This document shows, one piece after another, positions 1-10,890 of a DNA stretch of 64,000 nucleotides. The notes under the pieces were generated by a model. The model was given only the letters and a program-made list of their open reading frames with translations. It did not search any database and was not told where the DNA came from. The first letter of the stretch is position 1; each line of letters starts with the position of its first letter. Position numbers and translations under genes: made by a program. Source of the DNA: Lamellibrachia columna (Eukaryota; Annelida; Polychaeta; Sabellida; Siboglinidae); NCBI GenBank assembly GCA_963662155.1, contig OY759268.1, positions 8,235,201 through 8,299,200 of the forward strand. Direction: 5' to 3'.

Positions 1-1164
1 GGACTTTGCACCAGGTATGTTAATGTATATTAGCCCTGCAGCTTCTGCATAGTAATACAGGGCTGGATAACCTACCTTAGCCAATCAGTGTTAAGCAAGA
101 CGGCCATCTGCCCTGCACTCCGAGCAGTTGACGGGACGGGACGGGACGCGCAGTTTGAACGTTGAGGCAGCAATATGTGTTCCGACTTTTGTGCCTCGAT
201 TTTTCAAAACGTTCAATTTGTGTTGAAAAAATGTTTGACCTCACCTCCCTCCCCACCTTCCATTGTTCGTAGTGGCCCCACCTATCTGGGTCATAGGTTA
301 TTTTTTGTAGTGTTAGCAAATTGAATTATAATTATTACACCATGGTAGTGTTGTTATGTACTGCATTAAGTTTGGTATGTTTTTGTCCATATCCGCAATG
401 TGGGCGAGTTTTAGAATGTGATGTTTTAAGTAGATGGGGCAATGTCCGAAGACCCCGAATGACCCACATTTGTTTGTATATAAATATGTTTAGTTTCTTC
501 CAAATATGGTAGATAATAAATGTCAGTCACAAAGTCTGGCCATTTTAAATCTATCTGGTTTTGTTGTTGCTGAATTGCTTAAATATACACACACATATTT
601 TATAACAAAATATGCACTCATTAAGGTTAGGGGTTACAGGGTGGGGGTAATATTTCAAAACATTCAAAGATACATGTACTACATATGTTGTGTACAGGTT
701 GACACTTTGTAATAATGTCCTTGATTTGTTCCATAATTTTTGAAGTAATATTTTTTTCTATGATTTTGTTATTAATGTCGTTGCAGCCATTTCAGAAAAA
801 AATCCATGCACTTGGTGTACATATGTTTGAGACCCCATAAAAAAATTTGTAAAAGAAAAGAAAAAGCAAAATTGCCACCCACATATTTGTTTACTAATAG
901 CCCATAGATAACATTCGTACAAACAAATAACTTTTGGCAAGCAACTTTTCTCAACTTATTACATTCCATATTATTACAAATACATTCCGGGGTACAAGTT
1001 ATGACATATATATATATATATATATAGTTGAATATTTCAACAATAGATCAACCTCTTTCAGTGTCACATAATAAATGCTACTAATATTAGTATTACTGTT
1101 AGTACACTAAAAATAATATTTGACATCAGAGAAACATAAATGCATATGCATTGTCAGTAAAAAC
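1..1164. other. non-coding flank or intron
   Basis: I see no convincing exon here on either strand. The longest open stretches are 60-80 codons with no recognisable motif. A short TA run lies at about 1002-1025. For gene A this is the intron or 3' region after the last visible kinase exon. The rest of the kinase C-lobe was looked for here and not found. Confidence 0.5.
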
Positions 1165-1247
1165 CTGGATATCAGTGGCTGCTTTGTAGCATGTTTGTCC
1201 CCCTGGTGGGACACTCAGCACCTCTTGAGCTTTCCAGCATTGAGTAC
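1165..1247 (-). CDS. gene A exon: kinase activation-segment end
   Basis: The exon starts after a TTGTTCAG acceptor and its phase (2 bases) matches the upstream exon ending at 1938. The joined codon gives G-T-Q-C-W-K-A-Q-E-V-L, the APE region of a protein kinase with AQE in place of APE, followed by a T-D-I-Q motif. That motif is typical of the IRE1-like kinase group, where it leads into subdomain IX. The end at 1165 is a guess, because the donor CAG/GTTTTT is weak. If it is not used, the frame runs on to a stop near 1126. The remaining C-lobe would lie outside the window or be lost. Confidence 0.72.
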
Positions 1248-1692
1248 CTGAACAAATACATGGTACCATTATAGTAACATACACTGTAGTTGAATTGATG
1301 ACAACACTGAATCTGCTCATGTTAATAAAGTATGTTGGATTGTTTTGAACCTATATGTTTAACATGCATGTTTAGTTTTCTATACAGGTCTGCCATTGAA
1401 TGCAGTACAGTTTGTTTTAAATGGTTGTCCATACATCAAGGTTTGTTGATATGACTACAGTTGTCAATATATCTATGTGTGCAAATATTTACATGGCCTT
1501 GTGACAGCAGTAATGCATTTAACGAAGTAACAACAACTCAAAGAGGAATGTTACCTATAGTCGTATAGTCATTCACATAGTTCATTTTAATTTAGATAAT
1601 AGTAAAACATGTGTTCATGTTTTTCATGCTGATGTGCTGAAGGGAATGTCTAAAATATTGGACTCTCGGTCAATGTCAAGCTAATACAAATA

Positions 1693-1850
1693 TTCAGTGG
1701 CATATTTTGGGGGGATTGGACCATGGCCCCCTTTGGCTGAACATTTTTCCCCCAGATTTTTTCCGTTACGCAGCTACATGGTAGCATGGTAGACTAATGG
1801 GTTAACCCCCTGGCCTCCCCCTTGCGAGATCCTAAATATGTCACTGCAAA
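1693..1850. repeat. dispersed repeat, copy 1
   Basis: This segment has a diverged, same-orientation partner at about 30400-30515. Shared blocks include GGACCATGG.CCCC near the start, ACATGGTAGCATGG-like sequence in the middle, and TGC.AGATCCTA..TATG at the end. It is probably a short non-autonomous transposon. I see no coding capacity. Confidence 0.5.
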
Positions 1851-1937
1851 TATTAATGACCAAGTTACACAACGATAAACAGAAATACTGCTCATAATGC
1901 ACATTTGATTATAATAATTAAAATGAGTTTAACATAC

Positions 1938-2055
1938 CTGCGGGATCTCTGCAATACCCGGTGAAGTTTGACAGAACTTCACCACTGATGCCAAAGTCAC
2001 CTAACTTCAAGCGGTACTCTCCCACCTTTACCTCCTCCACCAACACATTGTCAGG
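1938..2055 (-). CDS. gene A exon: kinase catalytic loop and DFG
   Basis: The acceptor is TTGTTGTAG and the donor is CAG/GTATGT. The first codons P-D-N-V-L complete the catalytic loop begun in the previous exon, giving H-C-D-I-T-P-D-N. About 20 residues later comes G-D-F-G-I-S, the metal-binding DFG motif. The exon is 118 bp, 39 codons plus one base, and that base completes the Gly at the start of the next exon. Splitting the catalytic loop between two exons is a clear sign of a genuine multi-exon kinase rather than a retrocopy. Confidence 0.88.
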
Positions 2056-3137
2056 CTACAACAACAAAAGTTACTACTATGTATTAATATGTAATATATA
2101 ATAGATTCAGTCAATGTCAGATAAATATAGCTATTTTATTTTGTAGTGCAACAACAATGCTTTATCGGGTATAATGTGTAGGATATATCCTTTAATTTTT
2201 TTATTTTAGCCTAACCTCATCCACTATGAAATAAATGCCCACATGAGAGACCTGCTCTACCATATGAGATTTTTTAAACTTCAAATTTAAATAATATTAT
2301 ATATAAAATAAGAAAATAACAACTTCATTTGTAGACTAACAATAATCATAATTAATTTAAAAACTTCCTGGGCACAGCAGCCTAAAATGCCCAACCCGTA
2401 ATTGTGCATAGCAGCCAGCCTGCCTGCTTTTCAATGCAGCCATCCAGCAATTTGGGGTACCCCTGGCAGATGACCCTGCTGAAATGGGAAACTTTCTGTT
2501 GCTGAGTTAACCAATAGTGGCCGTCCTGGCACTTGGAAGGCTCGCATACGGGAACTTAACTTTAATTGTTAAAAGCCCAGTCATCACTGGTCGGACGGGT
2601 AATGAGGAGTATTCATGGGAACACTCTTTGAAGTTTGGGCGCAGGCGTGTCTAGTTCCCAGAAACATGTCGATCAAGACAAGAAGTGGGACGAAGTACAA
2701 ATGATTCAATGTATGTCCACACATGGCGTGGGATAAACTGACAAATCCAGGTTTTAACAGGTTGATCTGCCAGGGGTAGTGTAGTACTAATACCACTACC
2801 AGGATGCAAATCTCGAACAGAACGAGATACAACAAAGGGGCAGCCACGTGCCTTCGCCATTTTGACATAGTAATGTTTGTGTCCCGCCCTGTTGTTGATC
2901 GTGGCATCGTCTGTCATCAGTTTGATATTGTTAAGCACACAGTGTGAAAGCGTTTGCAATCTTTCAGGTGTTGGTTTTATATAATTTTGAATTGAAACAA
3001 AAACATACATTCCAGTCACAATTCAGAAAATACAATTGGTAGCCATCTTGAAAATTACGATTTTCATGTTTTCATGCGCGTTGACAGATACATATTTTAG
3101 TCATGCAACCGATAATAGTAAAATACTATCTACTTAC
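2056..3137 (-). other. gene A intron within kinase domain
   Basis: This intron of about 1.08 kb separates the two halves of the catalytic loop. It contains a 122-codon minus-strand open frame (2651-3019) and an overlapping 107-codon one. Neither has a domain I recognise and neither is bounded by splice sites that fit the kinase frame. I read them as chance frames or an unidentified insertion. Confidence 0.5.
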
Positions 3138-3332
3138 AGTTATGTCACAGTGTACAACTGTGTGAAGCTGCTTTGTATGGAGATATCGCAGTCCTCGCAG
3201 AAGATCTTTGACCCTATCAGGTACCAATTTGTTCCAATTCGGTTGTTTCATCACCTCCGAGAGCCACCCTTCAAGGGTGTAGTCACACAGACTAGTGGCT
3301 ACATACAACAGTCCGTTGGCCTCATCTCCAAT
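3138..3332 (-). CDS. gene A exon: kinase hinge to HxD
   Basis: This exon is 195 bp, exactly 65 codons. The acceptor is TTTACTTCAG and the donor is ACT/GTAAGT. It encodes subdomains V and VI: a hinge-like L-L-Y-V-A-T-S-L-C-D-Y-T-L, a helix with D-L-L-R-G-L-R-Y-L-H, and V-V-H-C-D-I-T. The usual HRD triad reads HCD, so the kinase is of the non-RD kind, while the catalytic Asp is kept. It joins in phase 0 to both neighbouring exons. Confidence 0.9.
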
Positions 3333-3605
3333 CTGAAGTAAACATATTAATTATATGGTAAGCAAAATCTCAACAGATAATTTTCCACAAAAAGTGCTGA
3401 ATTGCCATAAATGTTACAAGCAGTTAAAACTCATAAACTATGCTTGCTTATCTACAACCCCAGGAGCTGCCATCTTGCAATATAAGTTCACATTTAGTAG
3501 TGCAATGCACAATATGTTTACAACTTCAACATGGATTGAAAAAGTTCACATTATAATTATAACAAATCAATATTAATGTATACCATTTAGGACAAGTAAT
3601 ACTAC

Positions 3606-3750
3606 CATGAAGGGCACAATGTTTTTGTGCTCAAGCTGCTTTAGGATTTCTCCTTCGTTTGTTCTTTCTACATGGTCCATCAGCACTCTTTTGATTGCAA
3701 CTTCTCTTCCATCTTTCAGTAACCCGACATAAACCTTTGTTCCACTACTC
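3606..3750 (-). CDS. gene A exon: kinase N-lobe
   Basis: The exon carries the second half of the glycine-rich loop (S-S-G-T-K-V-Y-V-G), the ATP-anchoring lysine in E-V-A-I-K-R, and a C-helix with N-E-G-E-I-L-K-Q-L-E-H-K-N-I-V. All are in the expected order and spacing for subdomains I to IV. It is 145 bp, one base plus 48 codons. The acceptor is TTTACAG and the donor is ATG/GTAGTA. The first base completes a Gly codon begun in the preceding exon, so the P-loop spans the splice junction. Confidence 0.9.
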
Positions 3751-4183
3751 CTGTAAATGCAATAGCATTACCATTACCAATGATAAGTAAAATTTCACTT
3801 AAAACATTAAAATTTAATAATAGCAGTTTCAAATTGTATTTCTGTGTTCAAATATCAATACAAAATATGTGATCATAAAAAGGGCATGTGCCAAATAATG
3901 TTGAAAGTAATGAGTTTCTAACTACTATGTTGAATTATGCATAACTTTAAAAAAGAGAAAACCACAGTTTTCTTTGTTCTGTTTGCTCAAGCAGATATAT
4001 GTGCGCAATAAGAATGTGTTACAGTCATGCAGATAAACATGTATTACCCCATGCACATATTACATATATTTGTTAGCATATTGTTTACATGTGGACAATG
4101 ATATTCTTCCTGAGTAAAATGTTGTGTAAACTTCCAGCCTACTATCAGGCAAAAAATTATCACATTTTCTAAGGAATACTTAC

Positions 4184-4317
4184 CCTTCACCAATCAGGAA
4201 TTTTTTGTCAGCGAACACCCTTATCTCAGAAAGCCCTTGGTCCATATCATCATCAGGTGTGCTTTGCAGATCTGTGAATTTGTTCCTCCATTTAATGCTC
4301 TTTTTACACCATTTCCG
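4184..4317 (-). CDS. gene A exon: juxta-kinase region and start of P-loop
   Basis: The exon opens after TTGTGCAG with a basic stretch (R-K-W-C-K-K), continues through an acidic D-D-D-M-D-Q-G linker, and ends F-L-I-G-E-G, the first part of the kinase P-loop. The donor is GG/GTAAGT. It is 134 bp, phase 0 in and phase 2 out, so it can join directly to the repeat exon ending at 6239, which also ends in phase 0. I see no transmembrane exon between 4.3 and 6.2 kb, but one could be missed. Confidence 0.82.
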
Positions 4318-6238
4318 CTGCACAAAATACACAAAGTAAATATGCGAAGTTCACGTCTGGTAAAATACATAGTATCATTAACATTTCTTGGTTGGCTAAT
4401 CAAGGCAGTTTGTGGTGAAAAAAGTTTGCAGTACAACTTTGCTAACATAAATGACAAGCAACAGCTTGAAAGGAATATAATGACTCGATATACAACCAAG
4501 AACAACATATGCATGTTTAGTTTCCCTATGTGCACAATAATGGACCACCCTTCCCTCAACCCATGACTGCATCCACCCTTTCTACAAACAAACTGACACT
4601 TCATCATTTTTCATCATTGTTTTGTCAATCTGTCTATAGAATCACCCATTGTCACTTTTGTATTAACAACCCTGTTACCAGCTTTGTCTTGTGTCACTAT
4701 TTCATCCTTTCCATAGCTTCCCTTTTGTATTTTGCACACTTACTGCCTTACAACCCCGTATCTTAACATAATATCTGATTACCTCCTGCTCTTTGCATAT
4801 ATTGTTTCTAGTAAATTTACTGTAAGCAAGCAGCAATTCCAAGCTATCACTAGACTATATTGACGAATTTACACTAAATACTGTCATTAGTTAAATTAAC
4901 ATTAAATATGTTGTTATTTTATGTTTTTTCTTCAAAAAGTGCATAGGCAAGTTAGTTACTCTACATTCCAGCGATCGAAATAATGCTTGTCCGTTTGTCC
5001 GAGACAAGTGATAATCTGCTCAGACAAGTAGAATGTCCCTTTCTGGTGGACAAGTGAAAATGTACAGTGCGTTTTTAATCCGTGTGTATTAAAATGTACA
5101 GTGTATTTTATAACGTCGATCGCATTCCAAAAAGATTACCAAAATTAAAAGCTGTAAATTTTTACTACAGCGCGATGACGCATGTCTCTGCATCCAGGTC
5201 ACTGATTTGCTCGCACGTTTTCGTTCTCTTACGAGATGAGTGGAGGTAACCATCCGTGGTCACGCGGTGGCAGCACTGATAAACGCTAGGTAGTGTAACT
5301 TTGCCACAATTTTATGCACATGTTACAAACATTGCATCCTATGTTGTTTGAGAATAATAGTACTTACAACAAATGGGAAACTTTCTATTAAAAACTTTAG
5401 TTTTGAAATTGGACGCTGCCAATTATCAAAGTAGAAGTACAAGTTGTGCATAGTTGTCATGCAGTTTCTATCCTACACATTTATTTTGTTAAATTTGGTA
5501 AGATGCACCGTTGGCCGATTGGGTATGGCACTACCAAAAAAAATATTGCTTATTTCTATCACTGCATTCCAAGAAATTACATGTGCTAACAATGACTTTA
5601 TAAATTGTTGCTAATCATGTTGTTGTCTCCACCTGAAGCAGAGTTCAACCCAGGCCACATCGCAGAGATGACGGGAACCTGTCCATGAGGATTCAGCCGA
5701 CAAATCAGATCATAAGGACTTGACTGAACTATGTGATTTGGTTTGAAAATGCAGCAGTTGGTGACTCGATTTTGACTATGGTTAAATAAAAAAATTTGCA
5801 AAAATATGTATAGTTTTGTATGTGTAATCTACAATTACATTTTACAGTTGAGATCACTTAAACCTTTGGCTATAAGTTCCCTAGTTGCTCTTGCAGCCGA
5901 CCATCCGGAAGATTATGGTTGTTTTCATCTAAAATGAAATAATTTTTTTCACTTTTTACAAAAAACTTGACTTGTCCGGTGGACAAGTGATTTTTTTGCT
6001 TATTTCTATCACTGCATTCCAAGAAATTACATGTGCTAACAATGACTTCATAAATAATATATAGTATCACTTGTTAGTGTGGTTAAACACTACAAAACAG
6101 AACCAATGAGTTATTGGCAGTACAAAGAACACATTGTTACAAATTCAATCGTTTTACATGCACGCATGCACGCACGCAAATATATATTTATATATATATA
6201 TGCATGCACACATTATATATTTATATATGCATACATAC
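4318..6238 (-). other. gene A intron between repeat exon and kinase
   Basis: This is about 1.9 kb of AT-rich sequence. Several frames of 60-130 codons overlap the region near 4.2-4.6 kb but show no family motif. A 60-bp direct repeat (listed separately) and a recurring GGACAAGTGA word (near 5052 and 5981) are the only structure I see. Confidence 0.5.
5546..5606. repeat. 60-bp direct repeat, first copy
   Basis: The block from TTGCTTATTTCTATC to ACAATGACTT.ATAAAT recurs almost unchanged at 5996-6055, about 450 bp downstream in the same orientation. The spacer holds no coding sequence I recognise. This could be a small duplication or the edge of an old insertion. Confidence 0.8.
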
Positions 6239-7966
6239 ACGATGTACGGATGGCGCCCCAGAGGTCGCCACTGTGTTTGACGGCTCAGTAGTTGATGATG
6301 CCCCAGAGGTCGCCACAGTCATTGATGGCCCTGTAGTTGATGGGGCCCCAGAGGTCGCCACTGTGTTTGACGGCTCAGTAGTTGATGATGCCCCAGAGGT
6401 CGCCACAGTCATTGATGGTCCAGCAGTTGATGGGGCCCCAGAGGTCACCACTGTGTTTGACGGTTCAGTAGTTGATGATGCCCCAGAGGTCACCACAGTC
6501 ATTGATGGCCCTGTAGTTGATGGGGCCCCAGAGGTCACCACTGTGTTTGACGGTTCAGTAGTTGACGATGCCCCAGAGGTCACCACAGTCATTGATGGCC
6601 CTGTAGTTGATGGGGGCCCAAAGGTCGCCACTGTGTTTAACGGTTCAGTAGTTGATGATGCCCCAGAGGTTGCCACAGTCATTGATGGCCCCGTAGTTGA
6701 TGGGGCCCCAGAGGTCGCCACTGTGTTTGACGGTTCAGTAGTTGATGATGCCCCAGAGGTCGCCACAGTCATTGATGGCCCTGTAGTTGATGGGGCCCCA
6801 GAGGTCACCACTGTGTTTGATGGTTCAGTAGTTGATGATGCCCCAGAGGTCACCACAGTCATTGATGGCCCAGTAGTTGATGGGGCCCCAGAGGTCGCCA
6901 ATGTGTTTGATGGTTCAGTAGTTGATGATGCCCCAGAGGTCGCCACAGTCATTGATGGCCCCATAGTTAATGGGGTCCCAGAGGTCGCCACTGTGTTTGA
7001 CAGTTCAGTAGTTGATGATGCCCCAGAGGTCGCCACAGTCATTGATGGCCCTGTAGTTGATGGGGCCACAGAGGTCGCCACTGTGTTTGACGGTTCAGTA
7101 GTTGATGATGCCCCAAAGGTCGCCACAGTGATTGATGGTCCAGCAGTTGATGGGGCCCCAGAGGTCGCCACTGTGTTTGACGGTTCAGTAGTTGATGATG
7201 CCCCAGAGGTTGCCACAGTCATTGATGGCCCAGTAGTTGATGGGGCCCCAGAGGTCGCCAATGTGTTTGAAGGTTCAGTAGTTGATGATGCCTCAGAGGT
7301 TGCCACTGTGTTTGACGGTTCAGTAGTTGATGATGCCCCAGAGGTCGCCACAGTCATTGATGGCCCTGTAGTTGATGGGGCCCCAGAGGTCGCCACTGTG
7401 TTTGACGGTTCAGTAGTTGATGATGCCCCAGAGGTCGCCACAGTCATTGGTGGCCCTGTAGTTGATGGGGCCCCAGAGGTCGCCACTGTGTTTGACGGTT
7501 CAGTAGTTGATGATGCCCCAGAGGTCGCCACAGTCATTGATGGCCCTGTAGTTGATGGGGCCCCAGAGGTCGCCACTGTGTTTGACGGTTCAGTAGTTGA
7601 TGATGCCCCAGAGGTCGCCACTGTGTTTGACGGTTCAGTAGTTGATGATGCCCCAGAGGTCGCCACAATCATTGGTGGCCCTGTCGTTGATGGGGCCCCA
7701 GAGGTCGCCACTGTATTTGACGGTTCAGTAGTTGATGATGCCCCAGAGGTCGCCACAGTCATTGATGGCCCTGTAGTTGATGAGGCCCCAGAGGTCGCCA
7801 CTGTGTTTGACGGTTCAGTAGTTGATGATGCCCCAGAGGTCGCCACAGTCATTGATGGCCCTGTAGTTGATGGGGCCCCAGAGGTCGCCCCTGTGTTTGA
7901 CGGTTCAGTAGTTGATGATGCCCCAGAGGTGAAGGTAATTGCTAATGTGGAGGTGGTCTCAACTAT
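6239..7966 (-). CDS. gene A exon: Ser/Thr/Pro-rich tandem-repeat domain
   Basis: On the minus strand this is one open exon of 576 codons. It has an acceptor TGTTGCAG at the 5' end and a donor CGT/GTATGT at the 3' end, in phase 0 at both ends. The protein is built of 15-residue units of the type S-G-A-S-S-T-T-E-P-S-N-T-V-A-T alternating with S-G-A-P-S-T-T-G-P-S-M-T-V-A-T. That composition resembles mucin-like or otherwise heavily O-modified stalks. It lies between the UPA and kinase exons and its phase fits both. The plus strand is also open through the same repeat, so the strand is inferred from the splice sites and the neighbouring exons. A second possible donor (TCC/GTACAT) would end the exon at 6248. 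Confidence 0.65.
6248..7929. repeat. 45/90-bp coding minisatellite, about 37 units
   Basis: Two alternating 45-bp unit types form a 90-bp higher-order repeat. One unit contains GTGTTTGACGGTTCAGTAG and the other ACAGTCATTGATGGCC. The alternation breaks at two places, near 7300 and near 7610, where two units of the first type follow each other. Every unit is a multiple of three, so copy number can change without a frameshift. Confidence 0.95.
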
Positions 7967-8221
7967 CTGCAACACTCAATAATTGAGACAAGTGTCATTC
8001 ATGTTACGTTGGCAAATAAATGGAGGCATATCATGAAAATAATATAAATGCCTCAATGGGAAATTTATTGTAAAATTAGTTTGAGGTATAATCATGTAAC
8101 TTCTGTTTTATTCTTTTTTATGCTGCTTTGATAATAACTGTAGCCAATTCCCACTTCCTTTTGGTTGGCAGTATCGGAAATGAACTATTTTTATATAGTA
8201 ACTTTTGAAAACGTGAATGTG

Positions 8222-8350
8222 TCGTCTAGGACTCAAACATGGGTTAATCTTAATTTGTTAATTGAATTAACTCAATTAAGTTAATTTCATTTAATTAACT
8301 TCACCAAAAGGGGTTAATTTAATTTAATTGACAAATTCCCAATTAACTCT
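8222..8350. repeat. AT-rich palindromic cluster
   Basis: Repeated TTAATTAA, AATTGA and GTTAATTT words in both orientations form several overlapping short hairpins. I see no coding sequence. It may be a fold-back remnant or simply low-complexity DNA in the intron between the UPA and repeat exons. Confidence 0.5.
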
Positions 8351-8525
8351 CAATTAAGTGCTCATTTAACAGTTGATATTACAGGATAGTTCTGATTGAA
8401 CCATATTATTATATTCATTGTGGGAATTTCTTGAATGCAAATGTATGTACATGGTCACCACATATTTTTATTAAAAACTCTCTTAAATCACATCATATAT
8501 ATATATATATATACTAGAAATATAC

Positions 8526-8696
8526 CTGATCTCCCACAATGACTGGAACAATGTTGTCAATCTCACTGTTTTCTTGTCTCGCTGTCAAAACGCAAAACAA
8601 GGTCCCTTCTTCGGGGGTGATGTTATGCATAGTGCTGCTCAATTCAAATGAACAACCAGGATTCCTTCCATGCCATACATCCAAGAATGCAATGGT
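8526..8696 (-). CDS. gene A exon: UPA domain, C-terminal part
   Basis: This exon is 171 bp, 57 codons in phase 0, with acceptor TTTTTAG and donor CAG/GTATAT. It begins with T-I-A-F-L-D-V-W-H-G and soon reaches C-S-F-E-L. These match the late UPA-domain pattern of UNC5, PIDD and ankyrins (I-P-F-Y-x-x-W-x-G ... C-x-F-T-L). It then gives T-L-F-C-V-L-T-A-R-Q and ends I-V-G-D-Q. The next exon down the gene is the Ser/Thr repeat exon. Confidence 0.85.
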
Positions 8697-8797
8697 CTAA
8701 AAATGTAAAGCAAGAGAATCAAATAATATAACATACTCGCACAATCTTTGTCAACATGTTCAATCTGATATTACAGTTAATATTCTATGTGACTTGC

Positions 8798-8971
8798 CTG
8801 GGTGGCTGGTGTCGTAGCAGACCAATTCGGTGCCAGGTCACCAATGGAAATGATGATGTTAACTCCAGGTACAGCGGTGCCGCCAACAGATTTTCCTTTG
8901 TCATGTACGGTGAATGGCTTACTCCCAATGAAAACCGCATTACTGTGTCTTGCCTTCTCACGTTTGAAAAA
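8798..8971 (-). CDS. gene A exon: UPA domain, middle part
   Basis: This exon is 174 bp, 58 codons in phase 0. The acceptor is ACTTTCAG. The 3' splice boundary is CAG/GCAAGT, a GC-AG intron with an otherwise ideal donor consensus. The product includes N-I-I-I-S-I-G-D-L-A-P-N-W, comparable with the L-x-L-S-I-x-D-V-P-x-x-x-W stretch of UPA domains. It joins the flanking UPA exons without a phase break. Confidence 0.83.
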
Positions 8972-9060
8972 CTGAAAGTATAAATATCGCTATTAAACAT
9001 TTACTGGTTTTGAGCTAGTTTTCTAAACCTATACCAAAATAGTTTAGTTAACTTTAATAC

Positions 9061-9591
9061 GGAGGTACTGGTGAAAAACTTCTAATTATAGATATGCATT
9101 GCAACAACGAGGATATCATTGGTTATTACTTTTTGAGGATATTGCTGGGACTGGACCCAATGTTGAAGTTATGAGAAGTATTTGAGCTAGAAAAAATAAG
9201 CCAAACAAGAACTATGTGAGTGCATGAGTGTGTGCATGCATGGGGGCATGCGTGCGTGAAGTCAGAGAGAGGGTTTAGAATGGGGGATGGGAGGATACGA
9301 AAGAGAGTGGAGCAGGAACTAAGCGAAAGCAAAAGGATTTCAGAAAAATAAGAGGGTCAACAGATGGAAACTTAGCATTAAGACTGGTAGAGAAGAGGTT
9401 GGAGCGGCAAGGTAATATGGCATGAAGATTTCTGTACCTCAAAAAGGTCTTTGACAAGGTTACACAAGAGATAGTTACAGGAGAGGTGAGATGGTTGGGA
9501 GTGAACAAGCAGAAACCAGGATAAAGGAAGCAGTGTGTGCGAGAACAAAGGAGAGAGTAGTGTTTGGACATGGGATGGCAAATAATTTTAG
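9061..9591 (+). mobile_element. LINE reverse-transcriptase fragment, inverted partner at 32.8 kb
   Basis: A block of about 530 bp recurs in inverted orientation at 32780-33326. The plus strand near 9430-9530 reads F-L-Y-L-K-K-V-F-D-K-V-T-Q-E-I-V followed by R-W-L-G-V. This resembles the first catalytic region of LINE reverse transcriptases (L-E-K-A-F-D-R-V-P-R). Stops and frameshifts make it non-functional. The family is probably RTE-like. It sits in the intron between two UPA exons. Confidence 0.7.
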
Positions 9592-9829
9592 GTGTGGGAA
9601 GAATAGTATGAAGCTGCATGATGTGTGCAGGCCGTAGGAAAGTGGAATACAGCAACTAAAATGGGAAAGAGGATGTCAGAATGACAGAAGATGAAAAGTG
9701 TAGGGAGAAGTCTGTCGATAGGGAGAAGTGGAAAGCGATAACAATTGAGTCAGTGCAGCAGGCCATGAACAAGCTTCACGTCTTTATAACAGGAGCAACG
9801 AGGAAGAACGCACATGCACACACACTAAC

Positions 9830-10079
9830 CTCTATCGCAGAAACGTCATCATGAACACAGTACACTTCAATCTTTCTGGCATTGTTGCCACAGCCGGTAG
9901 TACAGGCTAACAGGCTGAAGTTATCAGCCAGTGTCTCATGATGTGTTCTCGTGCTGATGACTGTGAATGCAGTGAAGTGGTCAATCTTAGTGTGGCACTG
10001 CTTGCTTTGACCATCCTCATCACCGCCTACTGGTGAGTTGTGTGCCTTCCACACTAGAGGTTCATTCATGTCACTCTCG
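9830..10079 (-). CDS. gene A exon: end of ZU5 and start of UPA
   Basis: The acceptor TTTTTAG is followed by one base that completes the Ser codon begun in the ZU5 exon 16.5 kb upstream. The product starts E-S-D-M-N-E-P-L-V-W-K. It continues to K-I-D-H-F-T-A-F-T-V-I-S and then I-E-V-Y-C-V-H-D-D. That is the usual ZU5-to-UPA transition (H-F-T/S-x-Y-x-L followed by V-R-V-Y-C-x-D-D-T). The donor is GAG/GTTAGT and the length is 250 bp. Confidence 0.88.
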
Positions 10080-10890
10080 CTAAAAATTAAACTAAATGCA
10101 GACCTGTGCACCTAATGCCATAGCTTTCAGTATTCTCAGAGCCATTTTCAGTATTTTTAACAGACTTTCAGTAACACTTTTGTTGTGCAAAAAATACACC
10201 CGTGTTCACTCACAAACAACACTATAATTCATTATTTTAAACGCGTCATAATTAAGAAAACTCAAAATTCTATTTTCTTAAATATATTGCATTTTTGTAT
10301 TAAGCAATTTAGTATACACGAGACAGGTCAATGCATGTTATATGAAATCAGAAAAGTTACAAAGATAAGAAAACATAAAACAAAAGAAATATTGCACCAA
10401 CAATAATTTATGTAAGCAGATGTCTAAAGTATCCACTAGTGTACGTGTGTATAAAATAAATTCATGATACTTAGAATGTTAAAATAAAATAAATGGACGG
10501 ATCATGATAAACCATAAGAGCAGAAGATTAATGCAAGCCAAGTCATATTATTGGCAAAATGTTTGGACAATCAGATTAAATACATGACAATATGTTATTA
10601 ATTAATACTGTTTTAACACATCAGTTCACATGAGATAAGCTCAGTACTTATACAAGCAAAGCTGAAATATTCACAGCAGATAAGCAGAAACAAAACAAAT
10701 TTGCATATTATAACATTGGCCAATTGGAATTAAATGCTAGCTAGGAACAATTGTGCAAAACAAGAACAGTCCATATTATATATATATATATATGGCATAC
10801 ATATAAATCGGTTCACACAAAAGTAAATCATAACAAGTCATACATATAGCCAAAGCAAATGTATCATGGAAACAACAGACACAATTGAGA
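10080..10890. other. intron without recognised content
   Basis: This is AT-rich intron sequence with a short TA run near 10778-10792. I see no exon and no transposon protein motif. A diverged copy of the hAT 3' coding end begins near 10890. Confidence 0.5.

Noticed and set aside
2651..3019. 122-codon minus-strand frame in the kinase intron
   Set aside because: No recognisable motif, and it does not fit the phase of the flanking kinase exons.
6114..7982. 622-codon plus-strand frame through the repeat
   Set aside because: It is open because the 45-bp units have no stops in this frame. The plus strand lacks fitting exons around it, while the minus strand has phase-compatible splice sites and neighbours.
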